Shown: positions 42,072 through 49,610 of the stretch, piece by piece
How positions within the stretch are numbered: position 1 is the stretch's first letter
How the letters are laid out: each line of letters opens with the position of its first letter
Assembly (NCBI RefSeq): GCF_014212175.1
Contig: NZ_JACJVR010000059.1
Coordinates: 43,954 to 107,953 of the forward strand
Length of the DNA: 64,000 nucleotides
Direction: 5' to 3'
From: Cohnella xylanilytica
GTDB taxonomy: Bacteria; Bacillota; Bacilli; Paenibacillales; Paenibacillaceae
Notes under the pieces: model-generated
Database searches by the model: none
The model's input: only the letters and a program-made list of their open reading frames with translations
What the model was told of the DNA's origin: nothing
Made by a program: the position numbers and the translations under genes

Positions 42072-44264
42072 ATGACGGATCAAGCGAACCATCGGCGCAA
42101 GCTGGCTCTGATCGGCAACGGCATGGCCGGGATCAACGCGTTGGAGCAATTGCTCAAATTAACGAATTCCTTCGACATCGCCGTCTACGGCGAGGAGCCG
42201 TACCCGAATTATAACCGGATTCAGTTGTCCTACGTACTGGAAGGCAGCAAGACGATCGACGAGATCGTCCTGAACGACCGGAAGTGGTACGAAGACAACG
42301 GCATCGAGCTTCATACGGGAACCAAGGTCGTCCGGATCGATACGGAAGCGAAACGGCTCTATACGAGCGACGGAGACAGCGCCGCGTACGACGTGCTGAT
42401 CATCGCCACCGGTTCGAGGCCGTTCGTTCTTCCGGTGCCGGGAGCGCACCTTGCGGGCGTCGTCGGCTTCCGCGATATCGCGGACTGCAGCGCCATGATC
42501 GAAGCGTCGAAGCGGGCGAGGCAGGCCGCCGTCATCGGCGGCGGGCTGCTCGGACTGGAGGCGGCGAAGGGTCTCGTTCAGCTCGGGATGGAGACCACGG
42601 TCGTGCATCTGATGGACACGCTGATGGAGCGTCAGCTCGACCGCGCCGCCGCCGGTATGCTGAAGGCGGAGCTGGAGCGGCAAGGGATCCGGTTCCGGAT
42701 GGAGACGAAGACGACGGAGCTGTTCGGAGACGGAGAGGTCGCCGGCTTGCGATTCGAAGACGGAACCGAGCTCGCGGCGCAATTGGTCGTGATGGCCGCC
42801 GGCATCGTGCCGAACGCCGAATGGGCCAGAGCGAGCGGAATCGAAGTCGGACGGGGCATCGTCGTAGACGATTACATGCGCACGAGCGCGCCGGACGTGT
42901 ACGCGGTCGGAGAATGCTGCGAGCATCGGGGCGTCTGCTACGGCCTGGTCGCCCCCTTGTTCGAACAAGGGGCCGTCCTGGCCAAGCATTTGGCCGGAGC
43001 GCCGACGGAGCCGTACGCGGGATCGTCGGTATCGACCAAGCTCAAGATCTCCGGCGTGGACGTGTTCTCGGCGGGCGAATACGAGGAGACCGCCGATCAT
43101 CGGGTGCTTCGCCGGCAGGACGAATGGCGAGGCGTATACAAGAAGGTGCTGCTGCGCGGCAACCGGATCGTCGGCGCCGTCCTGTACGGGGACGCGACGG
43201 ATGCGCCGCAGTTGACCAAGCTCATTCGCGAAGGGGCGGAGATGACCGAAGAGCGGTACGGTCAGCTGTTCGGCGAAGGCGAAGGCTGCCGCGGAGGAAC
43301 GGACAAGGGAATCGCCGCCGTTCAAGGCATGGCCGACGACGAGATCGTCTGCGGCTGCAACGGCGTAACGAAGGGAGCCATCATACGGGTCATCCGGGAG
43401 GACGGCCTGACGACGGTGGACGCGATCAAGGCGCGCACCGGCGCGACGAGATCTTGCGGCGGCTGCAAGCCGGTCGTGGAGCAGCTGCTGCAGCTCGTTC
43501 TCGGCGACGGCTTCCGGGAGCAGGACGCGCCGAAGCAAGGGATATGCGGCTGCACGAGCCACGACCGGGAAGAGATCGTCGCCGCGATCCGGGAGAAGCG
43601 CCTGACGAGCGTTCGCGAAGTAATGGCGGTCATGGACTGGCGGAATCCCGAAGGCTGCTCGAAATGCCGGCCCGCGGTCAACTACTATCTCGGCCTGATA
43701 TGGCCGGCCGAGCATGAGGACGAGCGCGATTCGCGGTTCGTCAACGAACGCCTCCACGCCAATATCCAGAAGGACGGCACGTTCAGCGTCATTCCCCGCA
43801 TGTACGGCGGGGTGACTTCGCCGGAACAGCTCCGTACGATCGCCGACGTCGCCGACAAATACAGCGTGAAGATGGTGAAGGTGACCGGCGGCCAGCGTAT
43901 CGACCTGCTCGGCGTGGAGAAGAAGGACCTTCCGGCGATCTGGGAAGAGCTCGGCCTGCCCTCGGGTTACGGCTACGCCAAGGCGCTGCGCACGGTGAAG
44001 ACGTGCGTCGGCTCTCGCTTCTGCCGCTTCGGCACCCAGGATTCGATCGAGATGGGAATCCGGCTCGAGAAGAAGTTCGAGAGGCTGTGGATGCCCGCGA
44101 AGTTCAAGATGGCGGTGAACGGCTGCCCCCGCAACTGCGCCGAGTCGGGAACGAAGGACCGCGGGCGGCATCTCTTCGAAGATGGCCGCGGCGCGGACGG
44201 AAGCGATCAAGCAAGGCGTCCTGTTCGTCACGACGACAAGAACGGGCTCCGGCACGATGTATGA
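42072..44264 (+). pseudogene. nirB: Nitrite reductase large subunit, truncated and joined to asparaginase sequence
   Basis: Up to about residue 696 this is assimilatory NADH nitrite reductase: FAD/NAD domain (LALIGNGMAGINALEQLL, AAVIGGGLLGLEAAKGL), two BFD-type iron-sulfur domains (VCGCNGVTKG...SCGGCKP and ICGCTSHDR...CSKCRP), a ferredoxin-like half domain, and the siroheme/4Fe-4S region with all four cysteines (CVGSRFC and NGCPRNC). At about 44160 it ends after ESGTKD and the reading continues out of frame into asparaginase DNA to a stop at 44264. The last part of NirB, about 110 residues, and nirD are missing. AAGGGGTGG precedes the ATG. Function is probably lost unless the assembly is wrong here. 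Confidence 0.85.
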
Positions 44265-44412
44265 GGGCGGCGAAGGCATCATCGCCGGCGACAGCCTTAA
44301 TCCGCAGCACGCCCGCATCATGTTGCTGCTATCGCTCGCCTTCTCCGACGATCAAGCCGTCATTCAATCCTGGTTCGCCAAATACGCCGCGCAGAACGTC
44401 GCCGTCCAATGA
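44161..44412 (+). pseudogene. 3' fragment of a second asparaginase gene
   Basis: From 44161 the frame reads AGGISSKMAAARTEAIKQGV and continues to a stop at 44412. It matches residues 307-390 of the intact asparaginase at 44438 almost throughout, with silent and some coding differences, so it is a paralogue and not a copy of the same DNA. It ends with no S-layer domains (AKYAAQNVAVQ). The first three quarters of the gene are missing and nirB takes their place. Confidence 0.88.
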
Positions 44413-44437
44413 TCGAGGAGACAGGAGGCAAGAGCCC

Positions 44438-46204
44438 ATGACATCGATAGCCACCAACAAGTTCAGCAAGAAAGTTCTTCTCTCGGCGTTAAGCGCCGCT
44501 CTGCTCGCCGTGCCTCTATCCGGCGTAGCCGTCGCGTCGGCAGCCGGAGCCCAGCCGTTCCCGATCCCGGACGTCGCGGCGATCGACAAAACCGCGAAGC
44601 CCAACGTCCTCGTCATCGCGACGGGAGGAACGATCTCCGGGCACGTGAACGACGGAGATCCTACCAACTTCCAGTCCTACAAGGCCGGTTCTTTTCTGAT
44701 GAAAGACATGCTGTCCCAACTGCCGGGCAAAGAGAAGATCGCGGACGTCGCGGACTACCAATTCGGCAACAAGGGCTCCGGCGGCTACGCGATCGCGGAT
44801 CTGTACGATCTGTCGCTGGCCGTCGACCAGGCGCTGAAGACGTACGACGGCGTCGTTGTAACCACGGGGACGGACACGATGGAGGAGATCGGCTACTTCC
44901 TCGACCTGACGGTGCGAAGCGAGAAGCCGGTCGTGATCACCGGCTCCATGCGCCCGTGGGACTCCGTCGGCACGGACGCGCCGGCCAATCTGTACAACGC
45001 GATCAAGCTGTCCGCCAGCGGCAAAACGAAGTGGTACGGAACGGTGCTCATGCTGAACGACGAAATTCAGGCGGCCCGCGACGTCACCAAGTCGAACGCC
45101 CACCGGCTCGATACGTTCCATTCGCCGCTGCTCGGCGATCTCGGATACATCGACCAGGATAACATTTCGATCTACCGCTTGAACGGTCGCGCCCTGAAGG
45201 CGAATACGGCAGAGTGGGCCACGCCGTTCGATCTGACCAAGATTCAGAAGGAGGACTTGCCGCTCGTCGAGATCGCGTATTCCTACCAAGAGGCGGGAGG
45301 AGGCGGGATCGAAGGCCTGGTCTCGGAAGGCGCCAAGGGAATCGTCACCGCGGGAACGGGCGCCGGCGGCATCTCTTCGAAGATGGCCGCGGCGCGGGCG
45401 GAAGCGATCAAGCAAGGCGTCGTATTCGTTACGACGACCCGAACCGGGTCCGGCACGATGTACGGAGGCGGCGAAGGCATTATCGCGGGAGACAGCCTTA
45501 ATCCGCAGCACGCGCGCATCATGCTGCTTCTCTCGCTCGCCTTCTCCGACGATTTCGAGACGATCCAGGATTGGTTCGCGGAGTATGCCAGACAAGACGT
45601 CGACCAGGCGGATATCGGGAATGCGGACGCTTCCGAAGGCGTTCCGGGCGAAGGGGGCGTTCACCCGGCCGCGCTTAGCGACATTGGCGGGCACTGGGCG
45701 CAGGCTTCGATCGAGAAAGCCGTGGCTGCCGGCATCGCCGCCGGGTACGCCGACGGCACGTTTAAGCCGAATCAAAATTTGACCCGGGCGGAGTTCACGG
45801 TTATGCTCGTCAATACGCTGAAGGCGCCAAGCGCGGGCGGGGAGCTGACGTTTACCGACAGCGCGCGAATCGGCAAGTGGGCTGCCGCTCAAGTGTCTCA
45901 AGCCGTGAAGGCCGGAATCGTGGCCGGTTATGCGGACGGAACGTTCCGGCCGGACGCGCCGATCACTCGCGCGGAGCTCGCCGTCATGATCGCGAAGGCG
46001 AAGAAGTACGAGCTGTCGGCCGACGCTTCGTCCGGAGCCGGGTTCTCCGACGACGCGGACATTCCGAAGTGGGCCGCGGCCGGCATTAAAGCGGCGAAGG
46101 AGCACGGGCTTCTAGCGGGACGCAGCGACGGCCGGTTCGATTCGAACGCCCCGGCTAGCCGCTCCGAAGCGGTCGCGATTCTTGTGAAGCTGTTGCAAGA
46201 CTAA
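44438..46204 (+). CDS. Type II-like asparaginase with three S-layer homology domains
   Basis: The 588-residue protein has a signal peptide (SKKVLLSALSAALLAVPLSGVAVASA), an asparaginase domain with VLVIATGGTISG (first catalytic Thr), VVTTGTDTMEEIGYFLDLTV (second Thr, Asp) and VITGSMRPWDSVGTDAPANLYNAI, and three SLH domains from about residue 410 (DIGGHWAQASIEKAVAAGIAAGYADGTFKPNQNLTRAEF and two more). It would hydrolyse asparagine to aspartate and ammonia at the cell surface. CAGGAGG precedes the ATG at 44438. A truncated paralogue lies directly upstream. Confidence 0.95.
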   Translation: MTSIATNKFSKKVLLSALSAALLAVPLSGVAVASAAGAQPFPIPDVAAIDKTAKPNVLVIATGGTISGHVNDGDPTNFQSYKAGSFLMKDMLSQLPGKEKIADVADYQFGNKGSGGYAIADLYDLSLAVDQALKTYDGVVVTTGTDTMEEIGYFLDLTVRSEKPVVITGSMRPWDSVGTDAPANLYNAIKLSASGKTKWYGTVLMLNDEIQAARDVTKSNAHRLDTFHSPLLGDLGYIDQDNISIYRLNGRALKANTAEWATPFDLTKIQKEDLPLVEIAYSYQEAGGGGIEGLVSEGAKGIVTAGTGAGGISSKMAAARAEAIKQGVVFVTTTRTGSGTMYGGGEGIIAGDSLNPQHARIMLLLSLAFSDDFETIQDWFAEYARQDVDQADIGNADASEGVPGEGGVHPAALSDIGGHWAQASIEKAVAAGIAAGYADGTFKPNQNLTRAEFTVMLVNTLKAPSAGGELTFTDSARIGKWAAAQVSQAVKAGIVAGYADGTFRPDAPITRAELAVMIAKAKKYELSADASSGAGFSDDADIPKWAAAGIKAAKEHGLLAGRSDGRFDSNAPASRSEAVAILVKLLQD

Positions 46205-46215
46205 AGAGCAGAAGA

Positions 46216-46246
46216 GGGCCATGATCTTGCGATCATGGCCCTTGCT
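46216..46246. terminator. Terminator after the asparaginase gene
   Basis: GGGCCATGATC (46216-46226) and GATCATGGCCC (46231-46241) are perfect complements around TTGC, followed by a weak T run. Confidence 0.8.
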
Positions 46247-46270
46247 CGTTCCCGGTACGCCGCGCGAGGA

Positions 46271-46696
46271 TTAAGCGGCTCCGATGACGATATCGTCGAT
46301 GAACGCCGTATTGTCGCCGGTCGTCGTCGTCGCCGCGAACTTGATCGTATGGCTTCCGGCCGTCGCCGCGGAGCTGTTGGTCGTATACGTCGCGAAGGTG
46401 CCGGAAGCCGGCGTGAAGGTTCCGATCGCCGCGTTGTCGAACAGGACGTTGAACGATTGGACTCCCCCGAAGCTTGCGCGCTGCGCCGCCTTGAAGCTCA
46501 ATTTATACGTGCCCGCGGCAAGCGTCAGACTCTGGCTGAACTCTCCGGATACGCCGCCGTCCGTCTTCAAGTAGGCCGTCTGCAATCCTTCAGGGGCATA
46601 GTCGGAAGCGCAGAAGACGCTGCCGTTGCGCTGGATGCCCGCCCTGGAATTAAACGTCCATCCGGCGGTCGTCAGGCCGACGATCGTATTGGTTTT
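46271..46696 (-). pseudogene. C-terminal fragment of a large surface protein with carbohydrate-binding-like domain
   Basis: The minus-strand frame is open from 46696, just after a TAA at 46699-46697, to a stop at 46271, with no start codon of its own at a sensible place. The sequence (GWTFNSRAGIQRNGSVF...EGLQTAYLKTDGGVSGEFSQSLTLAAGTYKLSFKAAQR...SFNVLFDNAAIGTFTP...GSHTIKFAATTTTGDNTAFIDDIVI) is a jelly-roll domain that normally sits near the C terminus of long secreted enzymes. The rest of the gene is absent, cut just before the TetR gene. Confidence 0.75.
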
Positions 46697-46756
46697 TTAG
46701 AAAGGGATGATAATTTTACAGATCGTGCCCGCGAACGAACGAGCCGAAAATCCATT

Positions 46757-46786
46757 CTTGACTTCGCGTTCAAGAACGATTATGAT
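46757..46786 (+). promoter_or_regulatory. Promoter and operator of a TetR gene, predicted leaderless
   Basis: TTGACT (46758-46763) and TATGAT (46781-46786) are 17 bp apart. The 18-mer CTTGACTTCGCGTTCAAG (46757-46774) lies between them and recurs before the Old Yellow Enzyme gene. Transcription would start about 46793, the A of the ATG. Confidence 0.7.
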
Positions 46787-46792
46787 GCCCAT

Positions 46793-47383
46793 ATGAGCAG
46801 ACCAAGAGAATTCGACGTGGACCGTGCGCTGTGCCAGGCTATGGAAGTCTTCTGGGCGAAGGGCTTCAAATCGACTTCCTACGAGGATTTGACGCGCACG
46901 ACGAAGGTGAAGAAGCAGAGCTTGTACGGCGTATTCAAGGATAAGCGCGACTTGTTCTTGAAGGCGTTGGCCTTGTATCGCGAACAAAGCGTAGAGTTGC
47001 TGAACGAATTGGCCTCCCGGGAGGCGCACCCGATCCGGAAGCTCGAGGCCATTTGCGAAGCCGCGCTTTTTCCGAACGAAGAAGCCATGCGCCGAGGCTG
47101 TCTAATGGTCAATTCCGTTCTGGAATTCGGAGCCGAAGACCCGGAAGTGAACCGCGAAGCCGATCTGATGTCCGGGCACGTCCATCGGCTCCTCGAGGAG
47201 GTCATCCGCAGCGGCCAGGATCAGAGGCTCATTACGAACCGCCTGACCAGTCAAGAGCTGGCCTCGTTCCTGAACAACGCGATTAGCGGCGCGAAGATCA
47301 TGGAGAAGTCGGGGGCTTCGAAGGAGCATATCGATGCGGTAATGCGCACGACCATTGCGTTGATGGCTCCGGAGAAGACTTGA
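46793..47383 (+). CDS. TetR/AcrR-family regulator
   Basis: The 196-residue protein has the TetR_N domain FDVDRALCQAMEVFWAKGFKSTSYEDLTRTTKVKKQSLYGVFKDKRDLFLKAL and a helical C terminus with a cysteine pair (AICEAALF and GCLMVNSVLEF) that could act as a redox or electrophile sensor, as in NemR-like proteins. No ribosome binding site is visible before the ATG, which coincides with the predicted transcription start. Shared 18-bp sites point to the NADH:flavin oxidoreductase gene at 48101 as its target. Confidence 0.92.
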   Translation: MSRPREFDVDRALCQAMEVFWAKGFKSTSYEDLTRTTKVKKQSLYGVFKDKRDLFLKALALYREQSVELLNELASREAHPIRKLEAICEAALFPNEEAMRRGCLMVNSVLEFGAEDPEVNREADLMSGHVHRLLEEVIRSGQDQRLITNRLTSQELASFLNNAISGAKIMEKSGASKEHIDAVMRTTIALMAPEKT

Positions 47384-47398
47384 TGCCGGGAGAGCGAC

Positions 47399-47417
47399 GG
47401 CCGGATTGCCGGCCTTT
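47399..47417 (+). terminator. Weak terminator after the TetR gene
   Basis: GGCCGG (47399-47404) and CCGGCC (47409-47414) pair around ATTG with only three T following. Confidence 0.5.
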
Positions 47418-47533
47418 CGCTTCCTTGGGTTGGGGGACGATGAGAGACGAGCCCGAGCAAGGCGTCTTCTCGAGGCAGACGGGTCCAAGACAGAATCGAA
47501 TAGAGCATTTTCGTTAGGGAGATAATCATCCGT

Positions 47534-47590
47534 CGTTTTTTTCTTGGGATGACCATTTGACTAACGGAACTTGTCCCGGAATCGTTGGAT
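47534..47590 (+). repeat. Short intergenic repeat (TAACGGAACT type), copy 2
   Basis: GGATGACC, TTTGACTAACGGAACT, TCC and AATCG match 32144-32180. A run of T precedes both copies. Confidence 0.5.
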
Positions 47591-47648
47591 TCGGATGCCA
47601 ATATCGACGTTACTATCGGAATCCATCCCACGGGTTCATCGGTACGAG

Positions 47649-47836
47649 CTCTAACGGATTCGGGAGTCGCTATTTAGCGCCAAAAGCCCATTTTGAAAAT
47701 TTAACGGACCCAGGCGTTCTTATTTCGGCCAATCGAGGGGAAATGCGGGCATCCGGAACGAAATAACGTCTGTACGATCCGTTAGAATTCAAATTCGCCC
47801 ATTTCCAACGAATTACCTTCTCCAGGGTCCGTTAGC
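47649..47836. repeat. Intergenic repeats of the CGCTA-AA-TAGCG family, copies 2 and 3
   Basis: 47649-47731, read on the minus strand, aligns over about 80 bp with 27062-27147 and contains the same hairpin. 47776-47836 (CCGTTAGAATTC ... GGTCCGTTAG) has the same edges and resembles the flank of the family but lacks the hairpin. The 700-base gap from 47384 to 48100 consists of these repeats plus the two operators below; I see no gene in it. Confidence 0.6.
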
Positions 47837-47946
47837 GCACGTTAGCCCCTACCGCCCGCCTTCGGAAACCGGAATAGACAGAATCCCGTTGGATCCCGCC
47901 AATCTGTATGTGAAATTGGACATTCGTCGTATTTTTTTGCCCCTTA

Positions 47947-48046
47947 CTTGACCACGCGTTCAAGAAAGGTGGATAGAAAGGGGTGATGCTTAGAGATAGA
48001 GAATCGAACAGGTTTTTTTTGCCGAGTAATTGACCATTCAGTCAAG
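47947..48046 (+). promoter_or_regulatory. Two TetR-type operators before the Old Yellow Enzyme gene
   Basis: CTTGACCACGCGTTCAAG (47947-47964) and ATTGACCATTCAGTCAAG (48029-48046) share the form TTGA-N8-TCAAG with the site in the promoter of the TetR gene at 46757. The first differs from that site at only two positions. Confidence 0.65.
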
Positions 48047-48100
48047 TAAATTCAATTCTGAAAACCAATATTATCTATGAACTACTATGGAGGTCCTTCT

Positions 48101-49141
48101 ATGACGAACTCGAAATCCGTGCAAGCTTTATTCCAGCCCCTGACGATCGGCAAGCTGACGCTGTCCAATCGCATCGTAATGGCGCCGATGACCCGGCAAT
48201 TCGCTCCGGACGGCGTGCCGGGGCCGGATGTAGCCGCTTATTACCGGCGAAGGGCGGAGAACGGCGTCGGATTGATCATAACGGAAGGCGCGGCGATCGA
48301 TCATCCGGACGCGTGCAATCAAGAGAATGTTCCTCGCCTGTACGGAGAAGCGGCGCTAGCAGGCTGGGCTAACGTGGTTGCGGAGGTGCATGAGGCGGGG
48401 GGACGAATCATCCCGCAGATTTGGCACGCGGGAGCGAGAGGGCACGTCGGCGATTATACGGAAGCGGAGATCGCGTCGATCGTCCAAGCGTTTGCGCAGG
48501 CCGCGTCCGAGGCCAAGCGAATCGGCTTCGACGGGATTGAATTGCATGGCGCACACGGCTTCTTGATCGATCAGTTCCTGTGGGAGAAAACGAATCCGCG
48601 CTCGGATCGCTACGGAGGCGATATGGAGGCGCGCACCCGCTTCGCCGCGGAAGTCATCGAAGCGTCCCGCCGCGCCGTCGGACCGGAGTTCCCTATCGTG
48701 CTGCGCTTCTCGCAATGGAAGATGGGCGACTTCGCGGCCCGATTAGCGCCAACGCCGGAATTGTTGGAACGACTCTTGGCCCCGCTGGCCGATGCGGGAG
48801 TGGACTTGTTCCACTTATCGACCCGCCGGTTCTGGGAGCCCGAATTCGAAGGCTCCGAGCTGAATTTGGCCGGATGGGCCAAGAAGCTGACGGGCAAACC
48901 GACGATCGCGGTCGGTTCGGTCGGATTGGACGGCGAAGTAATGAATCTCTTCCTGGAAGGGAAGGGAGCCGGCATTACGAAGCTCGACGGGCTGATCGAC
49001 AGGCTGGAGCGCCAAGAATTCGATCTGGTGGCGGTAGGCAGGGCGTTATTGGCCGATCCCGCTTGGGCGAGCAAGATACGCGACGGCCGGTTCGACGAAT
49101 TGATTCCTTTTCGACCCGAGGCCGTCCAAACGCTCTATTAA
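48101..49141 (+). CDS. NADH:flavin oxidoreductase, Old Yellow Enzyme family
   Basis: The 346-residue FMN enzyme starts LFQPLTIGKLTLSNRIVMAPMTRQFAPDGVPG and has IIPQIWHAGARG, the active-site FDGIELHGAHGFLIDQFLWEKTNPRSDRYGG and the late IAVGSVG and DLVAVGRALLADPAWASKI, all signatures of the family. It reduces alpha,beta-unsaturated carbonyls or nitro compounds with NAD(P)H. GGAGG lies seven bases before the ATG at 48101. Two operators upstream link it to the TetR gene on its left. Confidence 0.95.
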   Translation: MTNSKSVQALFQPLTIGKLTLSNRIVMAPMTRQFAPDGVPGPDVAAYYRRRAENGVGLIITEGAAIDHPDACNQENVPRLYGEAALAGWANVVAEVHEAGGRIIPQIWHAGARGHVGDYTEAEIASIVQAFAQAASEAKRIGFDGIELHGAHGFLIDQFLWEKTNPRSDRYGGDMEARTRFAAEVIEASRRAVGPEFPIVLRFSQWKMGDFAARLAPTPELLERLLAPLADAGVDLFHLSTRRFWEPEFEGSELNLAGWAKKLTGKPTIAVGSVGLDGEVMNLFLEGKGAGITKLDGLIDRLERQEFDLVAVGRALLADPAWASKIRDGRFDELIPFRPEAVQTLY

Positions 49142-49218
49142 ATTCCTCATGCCGGCGTTCCTGGTCTGCGATCAGGCTTACATTAACCTGATACGAAAGG
49201 GGTATCGAGAATATTCGC

Positions 49219-49250
49219 TTGACCTTGACACCGATGTCAGGGTTTAGAAT
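49219..49250 (+). promoter_or_regulatory. MerR-type promoter without adjacent merR gene
   Basis: TTGACC (49219-49224) and TAGAAT (49245-49250) are 20 bp apart. CCTTGACA (49223-49230) and TGTCAGGG (49235-49242) form a dyad with one G-T pair in the spacer. The form is typical of MerR-activated promoters. Just downstream CCTAACCGTTAGG (49264-49276) is another short dyad. Confidence 0.65.
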
Positions 49251-49304
49251 AGAAGCAGGGTTGCCTAACCGTTAGGTTTCTATTCGACAAGGAGTTGAAG
49301 GCTC

Positions 49305-49520
49305 ATGGAGATTACCCCGCAAGAGCAAGCCATGCTTCAGGCTCTGCGCGAGACGAACTTGCCGCCGTTATTCGTGCTCATTCGCTTGAGGAACGAGATT
49401 TCGAACGATACCGCGAATATCTCGGAGAGCCAAAGGGAGGCTATCGTCGACAGATTGGAACAATCCATCCGCCCCTTGTGGGACGACTATCACGGACGAA
49501 CGGCCCCTTCGCCAACCTAA
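49305..49520 (+). CDS. Small protein of unknown function, 71 residues
   Basis: AAGGAG lies ten bases before the ATG, and the protein (EITPQEQAMLQALRETNLPPLFVLIRLRNEISNDTANISESQREAIVDRLEQSI) is helical and soluble, with no cysteine. I do not recognise it. It is the first gene behind the MerR-type promoter, and the serine hydrolase gene follows 90 bp later, so the two may be co-regulated. Confidence 0.6.
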   Translation: MEITPQEQAMLQALRETNLPPLFVLIRLRNEISNDTANISESQREAIVDRLEQSIRPLWDDYHGRTAPSPT

Positions 49521-49610
49521 ACTTTCGCTAAAGGCCTGAAAATCTTGGAATCTACTTGCACGCTCATGCGTATCTATTAGGGAACTAATAGAATGCCCAA
49601 GGAGGTTCCA

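Noticed and set aside
49225..49250. Ordinary sigma A promoter with TTGACA at 49225
   Set aside because: The spacer to TAGAAT would be only 14 bp; TTGACC at 49219 with 20 bp and a central dyad fits a MerR-type promoter better.
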